Shown here one piece after another: positions 37,680-46,772 of a stretch of DNA of 64,000 nt. Source of the stretch: Pseudomonas entomophila (GTDB lineage Bacteria > Pseudomonadota > Gammaproteobacteria > Pseudomonadales > Pseudomonadaceae); the NCBI RefSeq assembly GCF_013523165.1, contig NZ_JAAMQI010000017.1, positions 26,655-90,654 of the forward strand. The letters run 5' to 3'. The notes below the pieces were generated by a model that made no database searches, had not been told where the DNA came from, and saw nothing but the letters and a program-made list of their open reading frames with translations. The translations under genes were made by a program, and so were the position numbers. Each line of letters starts with the position of its first letter. Positions within the stretch are counted from its first letter, which is position 1.

Positions 37680-38858
37680 ATGCTGCTCACGCTGTTCAAC
37701 GAATTGCGCGCGGCCAAGGTGCCGGTCTCGCTGCGCGAATGGCTCGACCTGATGGCGGCGCTGCAGACGCACGTGGTGTTCGCCGACATGGACGACTTCT
37801 ATTTCCTGGCGCGGACCGTACTGGTCAAGGACGAGCGGCACTTCGACAGGTTCGACCGGGCGTTCTCGGCCTACTTCCAGGGCATGGAGCGGCTCGACGA
37901 GCACCTGGAAGCGCTCATCCCGGACGAATGGCTGCGCAAGGCATTCGAGCGCTCGCTCAGCGCCGAGGAACGTGCGCAGATCCAGTCACTGGGCGGTCTG
38001 GACGCCTTGATCGAGGCCTTCAAGCAGCGTCTGGACGAACAGAAGAAACGTCACGCAGGCGGCAACAAATGGATCGGCACGGGTGGCACCAGCCCGTTCG
38101 GTTCAGGCGGCTACAACCCCGAAGGCATCCGCGTGGGCGATGCTGGCCAACGGCAGGGCAAGGCGGTCAAGGTGTGGGAGCAGCGCGAGTACCGCAACCT
38201 CGATGCCCAGGTCGAGCTGGGCACACGCACGATCAAGCTGGCCCTGCGGCGCCTGCGCCAGTTCGCCCGCGACGGGGCGACCGAGGAACTGGACATCGAC
38301 GGCACCATCGACCAGACCGCCCGCGATGCCGGCCTGCTGAACATCCAGATGCGCCCCGAGCGGCGCAACACGGTGAAGCTGTTGCTGCTGTTCGACATCG
38401 GCGGCTCGATGGATGCGCACGTGCGGGTATGCGAGGAGCTGTTCTCGGCCTGCCGGAGCGAGTTCAAGCACCTGGAGTCCTATTACTTTCACAACTGCGT
38501 CTACGAGACGCTGTGGAAGGACAACCTGCGACGTGACGTCGAGCGGGTCTCGACCTTCGACCTGCTGCACACCTATGGAGAGGACTACAAGGTGGTGTTC
38601 GTGGGCGATGCCTCGATGGCACCTTACGAGATCACCCAGCCAGGCGGCAGCGTCGAGCACTGGAACGAGGAGGCAGGGCACGTCTGGCTGCGCCGGTTCG
38701 TCGAGCGGTTCGGCAAGCTGGTGTGGATCAACCCCTATCCGCGGGAAACCTGGGGCTACAGCGCATCGAATGCCCTGGTGCGCGAGGTGATAGGCGAGCG
38801 AATGTATCCGTTGAGCCTGCAAGGGCTGGAGGATGCGATGCGCTACCTGGCCAAGTAG
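37680..38858 (+). CDS. VWA (CoxE-like) domain protein
   Basis: The 392-residue protein has a Lys/Arg-rich N-terminal half (LLTLFNELRAAKVPVSLREWLDLM opens it) with a Gly-rich linker GGTSPFGSGGYNPEG. The C-terminal VWA domain holds LLLFDIGGSMDAHVRVCEELF, a MIDAS in which the first Ser of DxSxS is Gly. Tyr-rich segments ESYYFHNCVYETLWKD follow. CoxE-like proteins partner MoxR ATPases, as here. The role may be metallo-enzyme or complex maturation; substrates are not known. Confidence 0.87.
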   Translation: MLLTLFNELRAAKVPVSLREWLDLMAALQTHVVFADMDDFYFLARTVLVKDERHFDRFDRAFSAYFQGMERLDEHLEALIPDEWLRKAFERSLSAEERAQIQSLGGLDALIEAFKQRLDEQKKRHAGGNKWIGTGGTSPFGSGGYNPEGIRVGDAGQRQGKAVKVWEQREYRNLDAQVELGTRTIKLALRRLRQFARDGATEELDIDGTIDQTARDAGLLNIQMRPERRNTVKLLLLFDIGGSMDAHVRVCEELFSACRSEFKHLESYYFHNCVYETLWKDNLRRDVERVSTFDLLHTYGEDYKVVFVGDASMAPYEITQPGGSVEHWNEEAGHVWLRRFVERFGKLVWINPYPRETWGYSASNALVREVIGERMYPLSLQGLEDAMRYLAK

Positions 38859-39195
38859 CGTGGGGCAAAGGCGCGTGTACAGCAAGCGACTGGGTTGGCT
38901 GACGGGTCTGCGGCCCCTTCGGGCCCGATCGCGGGCAAGCCCGCTCCCACAGGTTCGTGATCGCCTGACCACTGCGGTGTAGCTACGGGTGAGCGGCCCG
39001 GCCGCGATCGTGCCTGCCAGGGCCCATATCAGCACGTGGCAGAAACCATGGACTCTTCCACAGGTCGACCGCAGTGCTGATTCTGCAGGTATCGCCTCCC
39101 TGCGCGTTCAGCAGGATGTCGCCTCTCTATGTGGGAGCGGGCTTGCCCGCGATCGGGCCCGCAGGGGCCGTAAATCCCGCGACGCCCTGCCCTGC
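38859..39195. other. 337-base gene-free spacer with REP elements
   Basis: The spacer between the VWA gene and the convergent pxpC stop contains only REP elements and their flanks. No coding sequence, promoter or strong terminator was recognised. Confidence 0.7.
38912..39171. repeat. REP cluster with three cores
   Basis: GCGGGCAAGCCCGCTCCCAC lies near 38932-38951 and an inverted core GTGGGAGCGGGCTTGCCCGC near 39131-39150, with a partial GGGCCC-type element between (CCAGGGCCCATATC). The flank at 39020-39070 resembles 36612-36660. Confidence 0.7.
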
Positions 39196-40122
39196 CTACT
39201 GCGCCTCTTGCCACCGCCGCACGTATGCCTGCTGCTGCTCCCAGGCCAGTGTCTGTACCACGGCCCTGAACCTTACCTGCTCGCCTGGCAGGCACTGTGC
39301 CAGTCGCGCCAGCGCCAACGGCGTCAACGCGCCCAGGCGTGGGTAGCCGCCAATCGTCTGCCGATCGTTGAGCAGCACGATCGGCTGCCCGTCGGGCGGC
39401 ACCTGCACCGCGCCCAGCGGGATGCCTTCGGAGATCATCGGCTCGCCCTGGTACACCAGCGCCGGCCCGAGCAGGCGCACGCCCATGCGGTCGGCGCGGG
39501 TGTCGAGCGTCCAGGCGCTGTTGAAGGCCTCGAACAGGCTGGTCCCGCTGAACGCCCCCAGCTGCGCGCCCATCACCACGTCAAGCACAGGGGTGTCGGA
39601 CCACACCGGGCGCAAGGCCGTCGGTACCGTCGCATGCGCGGCAGGGCCTGTGCCACAGCACAGCGCCTGCCCCGTGGCCAAGGCCTGGCCCTGCCCGTCG
39701 AGGCCGCCAAGACCTTCGCGCCTTACCGTGGCCCTGCTGCCCAGCACCACGGGCGCCTGGAAGCCACCCTGGCCTGCCAGGTAGGCACGCGCGCCTTGCC
39801 GGGGACGTTCGAAGGTCAGGCGTTGGCCCGGGGCCAGGGTGAAGCTCGACCACGGCGCGAGGGGGCGGTCGTCGAGCCGTGCCCCCAGGTCGGCTCCGGC
39901 CAGTGCCAGGCTGCACGGTGCTTCGGCCAGCACGCTGAAGCCGCCCAGGGTCACCTCCACGACGGCTGCGTCGAGGGCATTGCCCAGCAGCCAGTTGGCC
40001 CAGCGCAAGGCGACCCAGTCCAGCGCCCCGCCCTGGGTGACGCCCAGGTGCCGCACGCCGAAGCGGCCGGCATCCTGCAGTTGGCACAGTGGCGTGCTGG
40101 CCTCGATGATCAGACGGCTCAT
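39196..40122 (-). CDS. pxpC: 5-oxoprolinase subunit C (KipA/biotin-dependent carboxyltransferase-like)
   Basis: The 308-residue product opens [28 protein letters not shown], with LDWVALRWANWLLGN and the conserved GGYPRLGAL near the C-terminus. These are the KipA/PxpC motifs. Together with PxpA and PxpB it hydrolyses 5-oxoproline to glutamate using ATP. Its start overlaps the pxpB stop by 4 bases, and it is last in a four-gene operon. Confidence 0.9.
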   Translation of the reverse strand: MSRLIIEASTPLCQLQDAGRFGVRHLGVTQGGALDWVALRWANWLLGNALDAAVVEVTLGGFSVLAEAPCSLALAGADLGARLDDRPLAPWSSFTLAPGQRLTFERPRQGARAYLAGQGGFQAPVVLGSRATVRREGLGGLDGQGQALATGQALCCGTGPAAHATVPTALRPVWSDTPVLDVVMGAQLGAFSGTSLFEAFNSAWTLDTRADRMGVRLLGPALVYQGEPMISEGIPLGAVQVPPDGQPIVLLNDRQTIGGYPRLGALTPLALARLAQCLPGEQVRFRAVVQTLAWEQQQAYVRRWQEAQ

Positions 40123-40814
40123 GGGGTCGCCTCCAGCGGTGTGTCATCGCCCCCGAGGGCCAGGAAACGGGCATGGTCGATGGCGATGAAGCGTACGCGA
40201 TCACCGGGTTGCAGCAGGCTGTAGCCTTCACGGTGGCGATCGAACAAGGCCACCGGCGTGCGCCCGATGAGGTTCCAGCCCCCGGGTGACACGGCCGGGT
40301 AGGCAGCGGTCTGGCGTTCGGCAATACCGACGCTGCCAGCGGTCACCCGCTGGCGCGGGGTCGAAAGCCGCGGGCTGGCCAAACGTTCGTCGACCAGGCC
40401 CATGAAGCCGAAGCCAGGCGCGAAGCCCAGGGCGAACACAGGGTAGTCGGCGCCACTGTGCAGGGCGATCACCGCCTCGCGTGACAGGCCGGCGCGAGCG
40501 GCGATCACGTCCAGTTCAGGGCCGACCTGCGGGTCGTACCACACCGGAACCTCGTGTCGACGCCCGTCGGCCTGAGCGTCCGGCCGCAGGTCGCTGAGTG
40601 CCTGCTCGATCAAGCGACGCGCCTGGGTGGGCGGCAGGTCGGTCTGGATCATGAGGGTGGTATAAGAAGGCACCAGGTCGATCACATGCGCGGCCAGTAC
40701 CGTGGACACCTGCCGCGTGGCCGCCAGCAGCCAGGGCATGTTGTCCGGGTCGATGCGCTCGAACAGGCGCACCATGAAGGTGTCGACGGCGACCACCTCG
40801 AGACGCGGCGTCAT
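40119..40814 (-). CDS. pxpB: 5-oxoprolinase subunit B (KipI-like)
   Basis: The 231-residue protein shows KipI motifs: [22 protein letters not shown] (from [10 protein letters not shown]), [23 protein letters not shown] and [28 protein letters not shown], each shared with PxpB. It overlaps pxpA and pxpC by 4 bases on either side, so all three subunits are translationally coupled. It should form a complex with PxpC in the cytosol. Confidence 0.92.
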   Translation of the reverse strand: MTPRLEVVAVDTFMVRLFERIDPDNMPWLLAATRQVSTVLAAHVIDLVPSYTTLMIQTDLPPTQARRLIEQALSDLRPDAQADGRRHEVPVWYDPQVGPELDVIAARAGLSREAVIALHSGADYPVFALGFAPGFGFMGLVDERLASPRLSTPRQRVTAGSVGIAERQTAAYPAVSPGGWNLIGRTPVALFDRHREGYSLLQPGDRVRFIAIDHARFLALGGDDTPLEATP

Positions 40815-41581
40815 GCCTGCTCCAGTGCGTCGAGCGCTTCACGGATCTGACGCACCGCGGCCACGGAGCCGGCATTGTCGCCGTGCACGCACAGGGTGCG
40901 GGCCGCCAGGCGCAGCGCGCTGCCATCGTCGGCGTCCAGGCACTCGCCCCGCGCCAGGCGCACGGCCTGCTCGACGACCCGGGCCGGGTCATGGTGCACC
41001 GCATTCGGCAGGCGACGCGAGCGCAGGTGCCCGCTGGCGGTGTAGGCACGGTCGGCGAACGCCTCGAACCACAGGGTCATGCCCAGCGTGTCGCCCAGCG
41101 CCTGGGCTGCCCGATCGTCGGCGGTGGCCATCAGCATCAGCGGCAGGTCGCGGTCATAGGCGCCCACGGCCTGCATGACCACGCGCAAGGTCTCGGGGTT
41201 GGCCATCATGTCGTTGTACAGCGCGCCATGGGGCTTGACGTAGGCCACCCGGGTGCCGGCCGCCTTGCAGATCCCGTCGAGCGCACCGATCTGGTAGTGC
41301 AGCAGGTCGCGCAGCTCGTCGGCGTCGCAGGCCAGGCTGCGCCGGCCGAAGCCGACCAGGTCCGGGTAGGCCGGGTGCGCGCCGATGGTCACCCCGTGGG
41401 CCAGCGCCAGGGCCACGGTGCGGCGCATGACGCTCGGGTCGCCGGCGTGGTAGCCGCAGGCAATGTTGGCGCAGTCGATGTAGGGCATGACCTCGGCGTC
41501 CAGGCCCATGTGCCAGGCGCCGAAGCTTTCCCCCATGTCGCAGTTCAATAACAGTCGTGGCACCGCAGGCTCCTTGGTCAT
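40811..41581 (-). CDS. pxpA: 5-oxoprolinase subunit A (LamB/YcsF family)
   Basis: The 256-residue protein begins after a short lead with [14 protein letters not shown], then [21 protein letters not shown] and [18 protein letters not shown], the metal/substrate signatures of LamB/Ycs[12 protein letters not shown] is also present. It is the first oxoprolinase subunit and is preceded by 9 bases by the PLP enzyme stop. An alternative start six codons later would remove MTKEPA. Confidence 0.93.
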   Translation of the reverse strand: MTKEPAVPRLLLNCDMGESFGAWHMGLDAEVMPYIDCANIACGYHAGDPSVMRRTVALALAHGVTIGAHPAYPDLVGFGRRSLACDADELRDLLHYQIGALDGICKAAGTRVAYVKPHGALYNDMMANPETLRVVMQAVGAYDRDLPLMLMATADDRAAQALGDTLGMTLWFEAFADRAYTASGHLRSRRLPNAVHHDPARVVEQAVRLARGECLDADDGSALRLAARTLCVHGDNAGSVAAVRQIREALDALEQA

Positions 41582-41590
41582 GTGCAGGCG

Positions 41591-42766
41591 TCAGGCAGGG
41601 GTGGCGTCGACGGCCACCAGGGCCTGGTCGAGGTCGTCGATCAGGTCGCGCGCGTCCTCCACGCCGACCGACAGGCGCAGCAGGTCTTCGCCGATGCCCA
41701 TCTGCTGCTTCTGCTCGGGGCTCAGGGAATTGTGCGACATGGTCCAGGCATGGTTGATCATGCTTTCGACGCCGCCGAGCGAGTCGGCCAGCACGAAGAT
41801 CGACAGCCGCCGGACCACCTGTTCGGCGCCCGCGCGGCCGCCCTTGACTCGCAGCGCGACCACCGCACCGCCTGCACGCATCTGCCGCTGGCAGAGGGCA
41901 TGCTGGGGGTGGCTCGGCAAGCCGGGGTAGAACACCTGCTCGACCTGGGGATGAGCCTCGAGGAACTGCGCCACCTTCAACGCATTGGCGCACTGACGCT
42001 CAAGGCGCACGTCGAGGGTCTTCAGGCCGCGCAATGCCAGGTAGCAGTCGAACGGGCCCTGGATCGCGCCGACGGCCATGCTGATCTTGCGCAACCGTGC
42101 CAGCAGCGTGTCGTTCGCGGCCACCACCAGGCCGCCGATCAGGTCGGAGTGGCCGCCGATGTACTTGCTCGCCGAGTGCATGACCAGGTCCACGCCCAGG
42201 CGAATCGGCTGCTGGTTCCAGGGCGAGCAGAAGGTGTTGTCGATGCAGGTGAGCACGCCACGGGCGCGCGCCAGGTCGCACAGGGCCTGGATGTCGACCA
42301 GTTGCAGCAGCGGGTTGGTGGGCGACTCGATCCAGATCAGGCCGGTGTTCGGCTGGATCGCTGCGGCCACGGCCTGCAGGTCGTTCAGGTCGACGTAGCG
42401 GGTGGTCAGACCGCTGGTGTGGGCGCGGTAGTCCTCCATCAGCCGGAAAGTGCCACCGTAGACGCCCCGCATCACGATGACGTGGGCGTCCTTGGGCAGC
42501 AGCTCGAGCACCGTGGCCGTGGCGTTCACCCCCGAGGCGCAGGCGACCGCGCCAGCGCCCTCCTCCAGGGCCGCCACGCAGCGTTCATAGGCGTCGCGGG
42601 TCGGGTTGCTCACGCGGCTGTAGGCGTAGTCAGGGTGCTCGTCGAGGCTGCGCTTGGTGAACGAGCTGGCCGTGACGATCGGCGGAACGATGGCGTTGTC
42701 GGCGACGCGATACGGATGGCCGGCATGCAGCGTACGGGTGGCGAAGTGACGGGGCTTGTCGGACAT
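41591..42766 (-). CDS. Cystathionine gamma-synthase/gamma-lyase family PLP enzyme
   Basis: The 391-residue trans-sulfuration enzyme contains YSRVSNPTRDAYERCVAALE, the Tyr/Arg substrate motif, VYGGTFRLME, WIESPTNPLL and the PLP-Lys motif HSASKYIGGHSDLIGG. It could be a gamma-synthase, a cystathionine gamma-lyase or a methionine/cysteine gamma-elimination enzyme; family sequences alone do not separate these. It is the first gene of the operon with pxpABC and is divergent from an Lrp regulator 171 bases away, a setting more typical of an amino-acid catabolic lyase than of biosynthesis. Confidence 0.85.
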   Translation of the reverse strand: MSDKPRHFATRTLHAGHPYRVADNAIVPPIVTASSFTKRSLDEHPDYAYSRVSNPTRDAYERCVAALEEGAGAVACASGVNATATVLELLPKDAHVIVMRGVYGGTFRLMEDYRAHTSGLTTRYVDLNDLQAVAAAIQPNTGLIWIESPTNPLLQLVDIQALCDLARARGVLTCIDNTFCSPWNQQPIRLGVDLVMHSASKYIGGHSDLIGGLVVAANDTLLARLRKISMAVGAIQGPFDCYLALRGLKTLDVRLERQCANALKVAQFLEAHPQVEQVFYPGLPSHPQHALCQRQMRAGGAVVALRVKGGRAGAEQVVRRLSIFVLADSLGGVESMINHAWTMSHNSLSPEQKQQMGIGEDLLRLSVGVEDARDLIDDLDQALVAVDATPA

Positions 42767-42937
42767 GGTCGGGCCTGTGGCGGATCAGCGGTCGAGGGAT
42801 TCACTATGGCATATTCCGGGAAGCGTGTGAGGTACAGGCCCTGCGCGGCCGGTCCGGGGCCCGCAGCGAAAGCGCTGGTCCCTGCGCCGTCATTTGGCTA
42901 GTCTCGACAGCTCCCTCAGCGACCCTGCCGCCTACCC

Positions 42938-43396
42938 ATGGACAGCTACGACCAGCACATCCTCACCCTGCTGCAACGCGACGCCTCGATGTCGATCAAG
43001 GACCTGGCCGAGGCGGTCAACCTGTCGACCACGCCCTGCTGGAAGCGGGTCAAGCGTCTCGAGGAGGACGGCTACATCCGCCAGCGCGTTGCCCTGCTCG
43101 ATCCGGCCTTGCTCAACCTGGGCCTGACTGTGTTTCTCCAGCTCAAGACCCAGCGCCACGACAGCGACTGGCTGGCGCACTTCGCCGAGACGGTGATCGC
43201 CTACGAAGAGGTCATGGAGTGCTACCGCATGGCCGGCGACTGGGACTACCTGCTGCGCGTGGTGGTGGCCGACGTGGCCGCCTACGATCGTTTCTACAAG
43301 AAACTGATCACCCACACCGACGGGTTGTCCAACATCACGTCGTGCTTTGCCATGGAACAGATGAAGTTCACCACGGCGCTGCCCGTGCGGCGCTGA
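42938..43396 (+). CDS. Lrp/AsnC family transcriptional regulator
   Basis: The 152-residue protein has an N-terminal helix-turn-helix (LTLLQRDASMSIKDLAEAVNLSTTPCWKRVKRLEEDGYI) and a C-terminal RAM/ACT domain (VMECYRMAGDWDYLLRVVVADVAAYDRF). These proteins sense amino acids. Being divergent from the PLP enzyme-pxpABC operon, it probably controls that operon, as for other Lrp-type regulators of sulfur amino acid lyases. Confidence 0.9.
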   Translation: MDSYDQHILTLLQRDASMSIKDLAEAVNLSTTPCWKRVKRLEEDGYIRQRVALLDPALLNLGLTVFLQLKTQRHDSDWLAHFAETVIAYEEVMECYRMAGDWDYLLRVVVADVAAYDRFYKKLITHTDGLSNITSCFAMEQMKFTTALPVRR

Positions 43397-43527
43397 ATCG
43401 CCCTCCGGGCCGTCGTGATAGAGCAGGCTGATCGGTCGGTCGGCAAAAGCAATTTGACGCACCCTCGTACCGGCGATAGGTTGGTTTTCAGACACGGCGC
43501 CCAAGCGCCCAGCACTCAGGCATAGAC

Positions 43528-44532
43528 GTGGAATCGCACAGCTCGCCCCTGATCGACGGTTACGACCGGAAAATCGACTACCTGCGCATGTCGGTCACCG
43601 ACCGCTGTGACTTTCGCTGTGTCTACTGCATGGCCGAAGACATGCAGTTTCTGCCGCGACAACGCATTCTTACTCTCGAAGAGCTCTACCAGGTCGCCGA
43701 GCGCTTCGTCGCGCTGGGCACGCGCAAGATCCGCCTGACCGGCGGCGAGCCGCTGGTACGCCAGGGCATCGTCGACCTCTGTGGCCGCATCGCCAGCCTG
43801 CCCGGCCTGCGCGAGCTGTGCCTGACCAGCAATGGTTCCCAGCTCGGACGCCTGGCCCAGCCGCTGTTCGACGCCGGGGTCACGCGGCTCAACATCAGCC
43901 TCGACAGCCTCGACCCCGAGCGCTTCCGCGCCTTGACCCGTACCGGCGACCTGTACCAGGTCATCGACGGCATCGACGCGGCACGCGCCGCCGGCTTTCG
44001 CCGCACCAAGCTCAACTGCGTGGTGCTCAAGGGCCGTAACGACGACGAGATCGTGGACCTGGTGCGGTTTGCCATCGCCCGTGAGCTGGACATCTCGTTC
44101 ATCGAAGAGATGCCGCTGGGGGTGATCAGCGAACACGAGCGTGGCGAGTCCTATTGCTCCAGCGACGAGGTGCGCGCGCAGCTGGCCCGGCACTTCACCC
44201 TGATCGAATCGGCCGAGTCCTCGCTGGGCCCGGCGCGCTACTGGCGCCTGGCCGAGGCGCCCAATACCCGGGTCGGTTTCATTTCCCCCCACAGCCACAA
44301 CTTCTGCGCCACCTGCAACCGCGTGCGCCTGACCGTCGAAGGCCGTCTGCTGCTGTGCCTGGGCAACGAGCACTCGCTCGACCTCAAGCAGGTGCTGCGT
44401 GCGCACCCCGGCGACAGCGAACGCCTCGAACAGGCCATCCGCAAGGCGGTGCAGCTCAAGCCGTACCGGCACCACTTCGAGGTCGGCGGCGAAGTGCAGA
44501 TCCTGCGTTTCATGAACATGACCGGCGGCTGA
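43528..44532 (+). CDS. moaA: GTP 3',8-cyclase (molybdenum cofactor biosynthesis)
   Basis: The 334-residue radical SAM protein starts at GTG 43528. The CX3CX2C cluster motif is CDFRCVYC, the C-terminal cluster is [22 protein letters not shown] is present in TGGEPLV, and the protein ends in Gly-Gly as required for MoaA activity. It converts GTP to 3',8-cyclo-GTP. No other moa genes are nearby, so it is an isolated copy, and Pseudomonas often encodes more than one MoaA. Confidence 0.94.
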   Translation: MESHSSPLIDGYDRKIDYLRMSVTDRCDFRCVYCMAEDMQFLPRQRILTLEELYQVAERFVALGTRKIRLTGGEPLVRQGIVDLCGRIASLPGLRELCLTSNGSQLGRLAQPLFDAGVTRLNISLDSLDPERFRALTRTGDLYQVIDGIDAARAAGFRRTKLNCVVLKGRNDDEIVDLVRFAIARELDISFIEEMPLGVISEHERGESYCSSDEVRAQLARHFTLIESAESSLGPARYWRLAEAPNTRVGFISPHSHNFCATCNRVRLTVEGRLLLCLGNEHSLDLKQVLRAHPGDSERLEQAIRKAVQLKPYRHHFEVGGEVQILRFMNMTGG

Positions 44533-44553
44533 TCGCGTCGCCTCGGGAGTGCC

Positions 44554-45453
44554 ATGATCGTTCCACCACGCGTCAACCTGCTGCGGGTGCTGTTCACCCT
44601 GAAGGGCTCGATCGTCAAGCGCATCGCCGGCCGCTGCCTGCTGGTGACCGCGCTGGCGGCGCTGATCGTGCTGGTCGAGCAGCGCTACCCCGCCCTGTTC
44701 TATCCCGTCAGCGCCACACCATTCACCCTGCTGGGGCTGTCGTTATCGATCTTCATGAGCTTTCGCAACACGGCCTGCTACGACCGCTGGTGGGAAGGGC
44801 GCAAGGCCTGGGGTCGGCTCTTGATCGAGACGCGCTCGTTCGTGCGTGAAAGCGTCGTGATCGAGGTACCCCAGGTACGCGCCGACGTGCTGCGCAGCCT
44901 GTGTGGCTTCGCCCACGCCCTCAACGCCGGGCTGCGTGGCGAAGACCCGGCCCGTGCCGCGGTCGCCTGGCTGCCGGTCCAGGCTCGCCCCAGCCCGCAC
45001 AACCTGTGCGACGGCATCCTGCAAGCGGTCGGTGAGCGATGCTCGCAACTGGCTCGGCAGGGGCAGATAAGCGAATGGCGCTACACCGTGCTCGAACAGC
45101 GCCTGGTGGGCTTGAGCGAGGTCCAGGCCACCTGCGAGCGCCTCAAGCACACGCCCCTGCCCTTTCCCTACACGTTGCTGCTGCACCGCACCATCTACAT
45201 CTTCTGCCTGCTACTGCCCTTCGCCCTGGCCGAACCGCTGGGCTGGCTGGCACCGCTGTTCACCCTGCTGGTGAGCTACACCTTCTTCGGCCTGGATGCG
45301 ATCGGCAACGAGCTGGAAGACCCGTTCGGGCACGAAGAGAACGACCTGGCCACCGACGCGCTGGTGCGGACCGTCGAGCGCGACATCCTGGCGGCGCTGG
45401 GCCAGACGCCCTTGCCCGAACCGCTGGCGCCGCGCGGGCATGTGCTGAGCTGA
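44554..45453 (+). CDS. Bestrophin-family ion channel (UPF0187/YneE)
   Basis: The 299-residue membrane protein carries SIFMSFRNTACYDRWWEGRKAWGRL, the most conserved bestrophin segment, and SYTFFGLDAIGNELEDPFGHEENDLATDAL near the end. About four helices span the inner membrane. Bacterial bestrophins form pentameric channels, usually cation-selective. The gene starts 21 bases after moaA, so they may share a transcript, without an obvious functional link. Confidence 0.9.
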   Translation: MIVPPRVNLLRVLFTLKGSIVKRIAGRCLLVTALAALIVLVEQRYPALFYPVSATPFTLLGLSLSIFMSFRNTACYDRWWEGRKAWGRLLIETRSFVRESVVIEVPQVRADVLRSLCGFAHALNAGLRGEDPARAAVAWLPVQARPSPHNLCDGILQAVGERCSQLARQGQISEWRYTVLEQRLVGLSEVQATCERLKHTPLPFPYTLLLHRTIYIFCLLLPFALAEPLGWLAPLFTLLVSYTFFGLDAIGNELEDPFGHEENDLATDALVRTVERDILAALGQTPLPEPLAPRGHVLS

Positions 45454-45532
45454 CGCGCCAGGCACGACAAAGATTGGCCAGGCACGGCGGACTTGGTTAA
45501 GGTCGGCGCACGCCCCTTCACCAGGCCCCGGC

Positions 45533-46417
45533 ATGGACATCAAGCAACTGAAGTTTCTCATCGCCCTCGACCAGACCCGGCATTTCGGTCAGGCCGCCGC
45601 GCTCTGCCACGTGACCCAGCCGACCCTGTCGATGCGCCTGCGCAACCTCGAGGAGGAGCTGGACCTGGTGCTGGTCGAACGCGGGCAGCGCTTCGAGGGC
45701 TTCACCGAAGCCGGCGAACGCGTACTGGCCTGGGCCCGTACGCTGATGGCGGCGCACGATGGGCTGCAGGCCGAGGCCGCCAGCTGCCGCGGCCAGGTGG
45801 TCGGCCGCCTGCGCCTGGGCACGGTGCCGCTGTCCAGTTTCGACACCATGACCCTGCTGCGGCCGTTGCGTGAGCACTACCCCGAACTGCGCTTCGAGCT
45901 GTCGGCCCTCAGCTCCGAACAGATCATCGACGGCCTGAGCCGCAACCAGCTGGACCTGGGGCTGTGCTACCTGGATCAGGTCGACACGAGCTTCTTCGAG
46001 GTGCTCGAGCTGGGCACGACGACCATGGGCCTGCTGCATGACACCCGGCATTTCCAGTTCGATCAGGCGGCGCTGCGCTGGGAAGACCTCGCGCCCCTGC
46101 CGCTGGGCCAGCTGAGCCAGGGCATGCACTACCGCCAGTCGCTGGACCTGAGCTTCAGAAGCCGCGGCCTGCACCCGCTGGCCGTGCTGGAAAGCGATTC
46201 CACCTTCCACGTGCTGCAGGCGATCGATGCCGGGCTTTGCTGCGCCGTCATGCCACTGGGCTGCGGCTTGGAGCGTCTGAGCGAACACCTGCGCATCGTG
46301 CCGATCGACGACGCCAGCATCCACAGCCCGCTGGGGCTGCTGCAACGGCGCAGCGAACCGCGTTCGGCGATCGCCGAGCAGTGCTTCCTGCGGGCGCGCG
46401 ACTGGTTCGCGCCCTGA
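45533..46417 (+). CDS. LysR-family transcriptional regulator
   Basis: The 294-residue protein starts MDIKQLKFLIALDQTRHFGQAAALCHVTQPTLSMRL, a typical LysR helix-turn-helix, followed by an effector-binding domain (LRLGTVPLSSFDTMTLLRPL). The target is unknown; it is neither divergent from nor immediately next to an enzyme gene, lying 79 bases downstream of the bestrophin gene. It is followed by a minus-strand terminator. Confidence 0.88.
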   Translation: MDIKQLKFLIALDQTRHFGQAAALCHVTQPTLSMRLRNLEEELDLVLVERGQRFEGFTEAGERVLAWARTLMAAHDGLQAEAASCRGQVVGRLRLGTVPLSSFDTMTLLRPLREHYPELRFELSALSSEQIIDGLSRNQLDLGLCYLDQVDTSFFEVLELGTTTMGLLHDTRHFQFDQAALRWEDLAPLPLGQLSQGMHYRQSLDLSFRSRGLHPLAVLESDSTFHVLQAIDAGLCCAVMPLGCGLERLSEHLRIVPIDDASIHSPLGLLQRRSEPRSAIAEQCFLRARDWFAP

Positions 46418-46434
46418 ACGGCCACCCTGCAGGC

Positions 46435-46459
46435 AAAAAAAACCCGCACGCTGGCGGGT
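46435..46459 (-). terminator. Intrinsic terminator, minus strand
   Basis: ACCCGC-N6-GCGGGT is preceded on the plus strand by eight A, so minus-strand RNA would end in a GC stem followed by eight U. It cannot serve the plus-strand LysR gene because no U-tract follows in that direction. Confidence 0.85.
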
Positions 46460-46570
46460 CGAAAAGGTAAGGGAGGGATACCTCGCAAGCATTGACCCGA
46501 GGGTCGTCGAGAGAAGTCCGAAAGGATGACGAACGGTCGTCCATGAACGTTTCCTGAAACACGTCGAGGC
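46435..46570 (-). ncRNA. Candidate small RNA (RgsA/P16-like possible)
   Basis: About 120-135 bases upstream of the terminator on the minus strand contain consecutive small hairpins: GTTTC-AGG-AAAC, GACGA-CCGT-TCGTC, TCC-TTTC-GGA and GACCC-TC-GGGTC, then an unpaired C-rich stretch (TATCCCTCCCTTACC) directly before the terminator. No open frame ends before the terminator. This layout, a single-stranded CCTCCC followed by a strong rho-independent terminator, is what Hfq-binding sRNAs look like and recalls the RgsA/P16 RNA of Pseudomonas, but I could not compare the sequences. The 5' end is not defined and no promoter consensus is clear. Confidence 0.5.
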
Positions 46571-46772
46571 CTTACGCGTTCAAGCGTTTTGTTCGACGAC
46601 GTCCACCTTGTTCCCCACCACACTGCCCATCCTGCCATTCATCGGGACTGGCAGCCGTCCACCTGAACGTTGCCCCGCCTCTGCCTTTCGGAATCCTTAC
46701 AAGCCGACCCGGCGAGCACGGGCGGCACCCCTTTTCCAGAGCGCTTCGGGCGCTTCGCAGCAGGTGGCCATC

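Larger units (their letters stand above)
46418..46772. other. 355-base gene-free spacer with a structured minus-strand transcript
   Basis: No plausible protein lies here on either strand. It contains the sRNA candidate and its terminator, annotated separately. The plus-strand part from about 46600 should carry the promoter of the downstream SRAP gene, but I recognise no consensus. Confidence 0.6.

Noticed and set aside
46248..46562. Minus-strand frame across the sRNA candidate
   Set aside because: It runs through the intrinsic terminator into the antisense of the LysR gene, so it would be cut off before its stop.
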